Origin: Rhodospirillaceae bacterium
GTDB lineage: Bacteria; Pseudomonadota; Alphaproteobacteria; UBA8366; GCA-2717185
Length of the DNA stretch: 18,783 nucleotides
Direction of reading: 5' to 3'
NCBI GenBank assembly: GCA_002717185.1
Contig: PBDC01000081.1
Span: 1 to 18,783 of the forward strand
A program made the translations under genes and the position numbers. Below are positions 14,546-18,783 of the stretch, piece by piece. The notes beneath the pieces are model-generated. The model saw nothing but the letters and a program-made list of their open reading frames with translations. It made no database searches and had not been told where the DNA came from. Position 1 is the first letter of the stretch. Each line of letters starts with the position of its first letter.

Positions 14546-15166
14546 GTGACTTACACCTACGACGAAGCCTTGCGCCGTCAGTTGCTCGGCAATATCGAGC
14601 GTTTCGACCACAGACAGGTTGATAACGAGGAATTGACGCATGCAGCCGTGGCGCTGACAGTCGTCGATTCTCGGCACGGCGCATCCTTCTTGCTAACCCG
14701 TCGGACGGCCACATTGAACGCGCATTCCCGCCAATTCGCGCTGCCCGGTGGTCGTCTTGATCCGGGTGAAAACGCAATCGAAGCGGCGCTTCGCGAATTA
14801 CATGAAGAGATGGGCGTCGAATTGGGTGAGGATGCCGTCCTAGGTGTACTCGATGACTACCCGACGCGGTCAGGCTATCGCATCACACCCGTCGTCGTTT
14901 GGGCCGGCGGCACTGTCAAGGTGACACCGCAGCCGAGTGAAGTAGAGCGCGTCCATGTGGTGACCCTGGAGCGGCTCGCACGACCAGAAACACCGGAGTT
15001 TGCTTCGATTCCAGAAAGTGAACGACCGTTGATCCGACTCAACATCGCACGCGCCAAGGTGCACGCGCCAACGGCTGCGGTGATCTATCAGTTCCGCGAA
15101 GTTTGCCTGTTCGGCCGAGAAACACGGGTCGACCACCTGGAGCAACCGGTCTTCGCCTGGCGCTAA
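14546..15166 (+). CDS. Nudix hydrolase, CoA-pyrophosphatase-like
   Basis: A 206-residue Nudix hydrolase. The Nudix box is complete at residues 69-91: G-x5-E-x7-R-E-L-H-E-E-M-G-V, with metal-binding Glu84, Glu87 and Glu88. The segment LLTRRTATLNAHSRQFALPGGRLDPGEN just before it resembles the extra motif of NudL-type CoA diphosphatases (LL-x-x-R ... L-x-x-H-x-x-Q ... F-P-G-G), which split CoA or acyl-CoA into 4'-phosphopantetheine (or its acyl form) and 3',5'-ADP. Here Pro precedes the glycine pair as in that group. It starts with GTG; AAGG lies about 12 bases upstream, so the ribosome site is weak. It is convergent with the MFS gene. A CoA-clearing enzyme fits a neighbourhood with two CoA transferases, but such genes are also ordinary housekeeping. 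Confidence 0.88.
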   Translation: MTYTYDEALRRQLLGNIERFDHRQVDNEELTHAAVALTVVDSRHGASFLLTRRTATLNAHSRQFALPGGRLDPGENAIEAALRELHEEMGVELGEDAVLGVLDDYPTRSGYRITPVVVWAGGTVKVTPQPSEVERVHVVTLERLARPETPEFASIPESERPLIRLNIARAKVHAPTAAVIYQFREVCLFGRETRVDHLEQPVFAWR

Positions 15167-15189
15167 TAACCCGCAGGAGTGCGTTATTA
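15164..15189. terminator. Inverted repeat at the end of the Nudix gene
   Basis: TAATAAC (15164-15170) pairs with GTTATTA (15183-15189), and GCA pairs with TGC across a two-base bulge, with a GGAG loop. The repeat includes the Nudix stop codon. It is not followed by a T run on the plus strand, so it is at best a weak terminator or a stabilising 3' stem. Confidence 0.35.
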
Positions 15190-15202
15190 GGGGAAAGGAT
15201 TT

Positions 15203-15239
15203 GCACCAGCCGAGCCGTGGTTTTCCCACGCTCCGGTGC
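15203..15239 (-). terminator. Hairpin directly after the MFS stop codon
   Basis: GCACC/GGTGC, GAGC/GCTC and GTGG/CCAC form a three-part stem (13 pairs in all, with small internal loops) around TTTTC. It begins one base past the MFS stop on the minus strand and is followed there by AAATCCTTTCCCC, a poor T run. Lying between two convergent genes, it probably limits read-through. Confidence 0.4.
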
Positions 15240-16454
15240 TTAAGCTACCACTTGTTCCCGCCGGCGAACCAAGCGCAGCCACAGCGCTGAAAACAGAATG
15301 AGCAGGATCACTGGCAACATGGCATAATTGATCCAAACCCAGCCAAAATAATGATAGACGCTGCCAGCCATTAAAGAAGATACAGCTAGCCCCGTGAACA
15401 GCAGAAAATCATTGGTGCCTTGGACTTTGGCCCGCTCCGCTGGCGAATGGACCTCGGTTATTAGCAAGGTGCCACCCGTGAAAGTGAAATTCCAACCAAT
15501 GCCCAAGAGCACTAACGATATTATGAAATGGCTAAAGCTAACGCCGTGCAAAGCCACCAGGACAGACGCCAACAGGATGGCCGCACCTGCGGCAATCACC
15601 TGCACCACACCATACCGTTGGATCAAATCGCCAGTGATGAAACCAGGCAGAAACATGCCAACCACGTGCCACTGAATAACAAGCTTGATGTTGTCTTGAG
15701 AAAACACTTCAGTCTTGAGGGTCTCCATGGTTACCGGGGTCACTACCATTAGAAAATTCATAACCACATAGCCAAGCAGTGCAGCGATGACTGCGACGAT
15801 GAAAGCCGGTGACTTCTTGATCTCAGTCATCGGCCTACCCGTATTGGCAAAATCCTCAGCCGCCAGTTTCGGGATCCGGGCAAACAATATAATCACACCT
15901 GACAGTGCGTAAATCAGGGCCAACACTAGGAAAGCGCCTTGGAAAGGCACATCGACAATCCAGAACTTGGCGATAAGCGCTGTCTCCGGCCCTATAAAGG
16001 CGCCCATCACGCTCATCGCAATGACGATTGAGACGTTTTTTTCCTTCAAGTGTTTGGGAGCCACCTCGGCCGCTGCAAAGCGATATTGCTGAGCAAAGGC
16101 GCCGTAGATACCAGACAGGAATAAGCCAGCGTTGAACAAAATGAAATTATCTATGGCCACAGCCTTTGCTGCCACCACGGCACCGAAGCAACCGACAACG
16201 GAACCTAAAGCAAATCCCCATTTTCGTCCCCAATTCCGCATAAGCAGCGATGCCGGCAAGGTGGCCACTGCGGTCCCCACCAACATCATGGTCATCGGCG
16301 CCGTTACAAATGTCAGGTCCTCTCCCAACATGGCAATGGCGACGAGCGCGGCGGCAAAGAACGTTAAGGTCCGGCCGCTAAAAAACAGCGCCTGACACGC
16401 TGACAGGACAAACAAGTTCAACCAATTATCGGCCGCGGTTTTAGAATGCTTCAT
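15240..16454 (-). CDS. Major facilitator superfamily (MFS) transporter
   Basis: A 404-residue inner-membrane carrier with about 12 hydrophobic segments. The first is WLNLFVLSACQALFFSG (11-27). The MFS loop 2-3 signature is present in altered form as LMRNWGRKWGFALG (71-84). A charged central loop, RIPKLAAEDFANTGRPMTEIKKS, separates the two six-helix halves. The last helix is followed by a basic tail (RLVRRREQVVA). ATG 16454 is chosen because the family-like sequence begins there and the upstream 54 codons of open frame are polar and unlike a membrane protein; however, no clear ribosome site precedes it. The substrate is unknown. It is next to the DMT carrier but separated by 334 bases, so probably not co-transcribed. 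Confidence 0.9.
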   Translation of the reverse strand: MKHSKTAADNWLNLFVLSACQALFFSGRTLTFFAAALVAIAMLGEDLTFVTAPMTMMLVGTAVATLPASLLMRNWGRKWGFALGSVVGCFGAVVAAKAVAIDNFILFNAGLFLSGIYGAFAQQYRFAAAEVAPKHLKEKNVSIVIAMSVMGAFIGPETALIAKFWIVDVPFQGAFLVLALIYALSGVIILFARIPKLAAEDFANTGRPMTEIKKSPAFIVAVIAALLGYVVMNFLMVVTPVTMETLKTEVFSQDNIKLVIQWHVVGMFLPGFITGDLIQRYGVVQVIAAGAAILLASVLVALHGVSFSHFIISLVLLGIGWNFTFTGGTLLITEVHSPAERAKVQGTNDFLLFTGLAVSSLMAGSVYHYFGWVWINYAMLPVILLILFSALWLRLVRRREQVVA

Positions 16455-16640
16455 GGGGATTGGCTTGGGGAAAATTAAGCCTGATCCCTTAAGGGAATAG
16501 GGTACCCGATACAAGCACCTCAGCCTCTGGTGCGGCCAACTGTCACGTGTGGAAACCGGCGGACATCGTTCGGAATTATAAATGGATTCTGAGGAAAGCA
16601 ACGCTGACGACATCACAAGCTTTTGAAGGGGCCGTCCGTG

Positions 16641-16760
16641 ATGACGCGGCAGACTGTAGCTGGAAAACAGCTGATCACAATGTCGGACACAGAACTAGCA
16701 GATAGGGCAATTCGGCGGTTAGACCGCCACTCCAAAAAGACAGAGTTTATGCTCGCCTGA
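16641..16760 (+). CDS. Possible small ORF of 39 residues
   Basis: A plus-strand frame from ATG to TGA between two minus-strand transporter genes. GAAGGGG lies about nine bases before the ATG, a good ribosome site. The product is polar, begins MTRQTVAGKQLITMSDTEL and continues with ADRAIRRLDRHSKK, predicted helical with no signal or membrane segment. The TMS-x-x-E-L pattern faintly recalls the start of some transposases, so a transposase N-terminal fragment is an alternative; I do not recognise a family. The GGCGGT/ACCGCC hairpin inside it may argue instead for a non-coding element. Confidence 0.3.
   Translation: MTRQTVAGKQLITMSDTELADRAIRRLDRHSKKTEFMLA
16714..16728 (-). terminator. Hairpin downstream of the DMT gene
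   Basis: GGCGGT (16714-16719) and ACCGCC (16723-16728) make a perfect six-base stem with a three-base loop, about 60 bases past the DMT stop on the minus strand. No T run follows, so termination would be weak. Confidence 0.25.
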
Positions 16761-16788
16761 ATGCAGCGAGAAAGAACGGTGTGGTCAT

Positions 16789-17661
16789 TTATTCTCGGCG
16801 AAGTTCACGGTGAAGAATGAACAACCCAGCTCCAATAACCAATATCCCCCCCGCTAATTTCCACGTATCCGGTACATCTCCCCAAATTGCAAACCCAATA
16901 ACAACTGCCCAGACTAGAGAAAGATACCGAAATGGCGCCATTGTCCCCCCAGGTGCCAGCAATAAGGCCTGGATCGCGAGTAAGTGCGATAGCGAATTCA
17001 AAATACCAGCACCAGCAAAGAGTCCCCATTGTATTGAATTGGGCCAATGGGCCCCAAAAATGGGCGTGGTAACGGCACCGATCAATAGACCAGCAATCAT
17101 CGAATAGAACAGTATCGAAACAGCACTGTCGTCGTTTCGCAACTGACGTGTCGCAACATCACGCAACGCTGACAAAAGCGCTGTAAACAAGGGGAAAATA
17201 TAGAAGTAAGGGATACCTTCACCGCTCGGACGCACCATCAACAACAAGCCTGTGAAGCCTATGAAAACAGCAAGCCAACGTCGCCATCCGACCCTTTCTC
17301 CTAACATAGGCGAAGACAACGCGGTGAGCATAATTGGCGAGAGGAAAATAATCGCCAGGGCATCAGCCAGCGGCAGATAAATAAATGATATTACGACGAA
17401 AATGGAGGTCAATCCGCCCAGTATGGCGCGGATCATCGTGCCCTTTAGGTTGCGACTAACCAATTGGCTTATGCCACCTGGCCTGATTGCCATAATTGCT
17501 AGGATAGGCACAAAGGTGAATAGCCCGCGAAAAAACATGATTTCACCCGGGTGGAAATCAGTCGTCAGCAATTTGCTTATAGCGTCCTGAATAGTCATCA
17601 GGAGCCCAGCCGCAATCATGCATGACGCCCCCTTAACCCCATCGGATAATTTCATCAGCAT
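16789..17661 (-). CDS. DMT-superfamily (EamA-type) transporter
   Basis: A 290-residue inner-membrane protein with two EamA domains, about ten hydrophobic segments, typical of drug/metabolite transporters. Typical features are AAGLLMTIQDAISKLLTTDFHPGEIMFFRGLF at the N-terminus (helix 1 and the loop before helix 2), YLPLADALAIIFLSPIMLTALSSPMLGERVGWRRWLAVFIGFTGLLLMVRPSG (end of the first repeat), and the second-repeat counterparts ending GGILVIGAGLFILHRELRRE. Family members export amino acids, metabolites or S-adenosylmethionine; the substrate cannot be told here. ATG 17661 and ATG 17655 are both possible and neither has a clear ribosome site. The gene is followed by the small plus-strand ORF and a weak hairpin. 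Confidence 0.9.
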   Translation of the reverse strand: MLMKLSDGVKGASCMIAAGLLMTIQDAISKLLTTDFHPGEIMFFRGLFTFVPILAIMAIRPGGISQLVSRNLKGTMIRAILGGLTSIFVVISFIYLPLADALAIIFLSPIMLTALSSPMLGERVGWRRWLAVFIGFTGLLLMVRPSGEGIPYFYIFPLFTALLSALRDVATRQLRNDDSAVSILFYSMIAGLLIGAVTTPIFGAHWPNSIQWGLFAGAGILNSLSHLLAIQALLLAPGGTMAPFRYLSLVWAVVIGFAIWGDVPDTWKLAGGILVIGAGLFILHRELRRE

Positions 17662-18028
17662 GGGACTACAACACAGTCAGTTATATGCATCGGCTGGAAG
17701 CAGGCCGAAGCGTTTCTTTGCAGCTTTCGGCATAACCCCGAAAGATACAGCCAATTCTTTGACCGCCATTGATGGCACCCAGGCCCGGGGGGCTATTGCC
17801 ACAAAAACAACAAACTTGGACATAAAAACCTACTCTTGAACGTATCCAAGACAAAAAATGGCTAGAGCAGGCGCAAAACAACAACGGGAAAACTCTTGCA
17901 AAATTTCTAATCGTCCTGCGTCAGAAAAAAAATTCTGATGCGCTTGTTTAATTTGCCACTGCTTCTTTAGCACATCATTTCGGCCAAATTTTTGGTGTTA
18001 AACAAAATACTCAAAATGTCGTATTCAT
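17662..18028. other. Gap between thermonuclease and DMT genes
   Basis: About 367 bases with no supported gene. The part nearest the thermonuclease (17880-18010) is AT-rich and contains a clear hairpin (17918-17941). A second stem, CTTTCGG/CCGAAAG (17724-17744), lies about 65 bases before the DMT start. Open frames here have no ribosome site or family pattern. Confidence 0.5.
17918..17941. terminator. Hairpin with A6 loop, possible terminator
   Basis: GCGTCAGAA pairs with TTCTGATGC (nine pairs, one G-U) around six A. It lies about 88 bases past the stop of the minus-strand thermonuclease gene. On the plus strand a modest T-rich stretch follows; on the minus strand it does not, so a termination role for the nuclease gene is plausible but unproven. 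Confidence 0.35.
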
Positions 18029-18724
18029 TCATCGTTTAGACCGCCTCCAACCTGCACGCCGTGCCTCCTCTTCCGAGCAAAACCAACGCTCTCCTTTGTT
18101 CTGGTGAATTTTGGTGCGCCTATAATGGGCGCCACCTGGAACATGATAAATGCGGACGTCACTCCTCCCGATGTTTCCTTTGATAGGGCAAGGGCGGTCG
18201 TTATTTACCGCTTCGATTGCAAGGCGTTTTCCACGGCGCCAATCCCAAGGTCGCACAAACTCACCCCGCCAAAGGCCTTTGCCAACTGCCTTCGCAGCTT
18301 CCTCTTGAGCAACATATTCCATCGAATAATAGCGGTAGGCTAGCGCCCAACCCTCAGAGACCATTTGTTTAGCTAAGTCCAAACCACTCGAACCGCCAAT
18401 CTTGCAAATAGCAACGACGCGCCCATAACGATCCCTATCGCGCTCAAAGCATCCCACCAAGTTGCGGCCTATGGCTTTCGTTAGTGCCAAGGTTGCCTCC
18501 TGTCCACAATGCCAAGGCTTTCCATCGGCCTCACAGAGTTGTCCCATCTCAGGCGTATCAATACCGTGCAATCGTATGCGCTGGCCGGCAATTTCAATGG
18601 TGTCCCCATCTATTATCTTTGGCTTTCCCGAAATGTCTGCAAGGGCGGCTAAATCCAGCGGTATAGAAAAGACAAACGCGGCGAGCAGGAAGCCGATTAG
18701 GCAGTTACGCATCAGTTGTCGCAT
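18029..18724 (-). CDS. Secreted thermonuclease-family (SNase-like) protein
   Basis: A 231-residue nuclease of the staphylococcal-nuclease (OB-fold) family. Residues 1-30 form a signal peptide (basic start, then NCLIGFLLAAFVFSIPL, cleavage near LAALAD), so it acts outside the cytoplasm. Catalytic residues are kept: Asp39 and Asp41 in IDGDTI, Arg51, Asp56 and Glu59 in RLHGIDTPE, and Arg102 in DRYGR. After the nuclease core (about 35-155) comes a Cys-containing tail (CPIKGNI, 179-185; IYHVPGGAHY, 192-201; GERWFCSEEEARRAGWR, 211-227) seen in many proteobacterial SNase proteins, with two Cys (179, 216) that could pair or bind metal. Start ATG 18724 (alternative ATG 18712). It probably degrades extracellular or periplasmic nucleic acid. 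Confidence 0.92.
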   Translation of the reverse strand: MRQLMRNCLIGFLLAAFVFSIPLDLAALADISGKPKIIDGDTIEIAGQRIRLHGIDTPEMGQLCEADGKPWHCGQEATLALTKAIGRNLVGCFERDRDRYGRVVAICKIGGSSGLDLAKQMVSEGWALAYRYYSMEYVAQEEAAKAVGKGLWRGEFVRPWDWRRGKRLAIEAVNNDRPCPIKGNIGRSDVRIYHVPGGAHYRRTKIHQNKGERWFCSEEEARRAGWRRSKR

Positions 18725-18783
18725 TGGCTTTCAATACCCTAGCAGGGGCCGAATATAGGCAGATATGCTCAACACCTTTGAAA

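Larger units (their letters stand above)
16455..16788. other. Gap between the MFS and DMT genes
   Basis: About 334 bases. It contains the upstream open-frame extension of the MFS gene (to 16616, probably not translated) and a small plus-strand ORF listed separately, and within that ORF a GGCGGT/ACCGCC hairpin (16714-16728, loop TAG). On the minus strand this hairpin could act in the 3' region of the DMT transcript, but no T run follows it. Confidence 0.5.

Noticed and set aside
16455..16616. 54-codon upstream extension of the MFS protein
   Set aside because: Polar and basic sequence unlike an MFS N-terminus; the first membrane helix follows the internal ATG at 16454 directly.
17681..17884. 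Minus-strand 67-codon frame between the thermonuclease and DMT genes
   Set aside because: Cys- and Ser-rich translation, no ribosome site, no family pattern; probably chance.

Overview
The window looks like part of a free-living, metabolically versatile proteobacterium, most likely an alphaproteobacterium. This is inferred from the gene families (class III CoA transferases, Rieske oxygenase, FMN 2-hydroxy-acid oxidase, DMT and MFS carriers), the moderately high GC with G/C-rich third codon positions, and clear Shine-Dalgarno sites. No rRNA, tRNA, CRISPR, integrase or intact insertion sequence was seen, so the genus cannot be fixed.

Layout. (1) 3-2784, plus strand: a tight four-gene operon with an aldo/keto reductase (cut by the window edge), a carboxymuconolactone-decarboxylase-like protein, an SDR dehydrogenase and an ATC-hydrolase-like protein. 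(2) About 3324-5732, plus strand: a relative of arylmalonate decarboxylase/maleate isomerase and a CaiB/BaiF CoA transferase, each preceded by a 400-540 base gap. (3) 5743-9290: an FMN 2-hydroxy-acid oxidase (minus) divergent from an overlapping pair, Rieske oxygenase plus D-2-hydroxyacid dehydrogenase (plus). (4) 9291-11004: a decayed stretch with an ankyrin-like scrap, a nucleoside 2-deoxyribosyltransferase (minus) and a gene remnant with four in-frame stops. (5) 11005-14069: a crotonase-family protein (plus) meeting a double-length CoA transferase (minus) tail to tail with a 4-base overlap. (6) 14546-18724: a Nudix CoA-pyrophosphatase-like enzyme, an MFS and a DMT transporter (both minus), a possible 39-codon small ORF, and a secreted thermonuclease-like protein.

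How it fits together. Regions 1, 2, 3 and 5 read as an accessory catabolic island: oxygenation (Rieske), oxidation/reduction at hydroxy-acid or carbonyl carbons (FMN oxidase, D-2-hydroxyacid dehydrogenase, SDR, AKR), CoA activation (two class III transferases) and C-C or CoA-ester chemistry (crotonase, decarboxylase-like, CMD-like). No transcriptional regulator and no Rieske electron-transfer partner lie in the window. The substrate cannot be read from sequence. Three enzymes carry substitutions at residues that define their families: the decarboxylase/isomerase-like protein lacks both catalytic cysteines, the crotonase lacks both hydratase glutamates, and the N-terminal half of the double CoA transferase has Glu where the catalytic Asp should be. 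These are the best leads to unusual chemistry.
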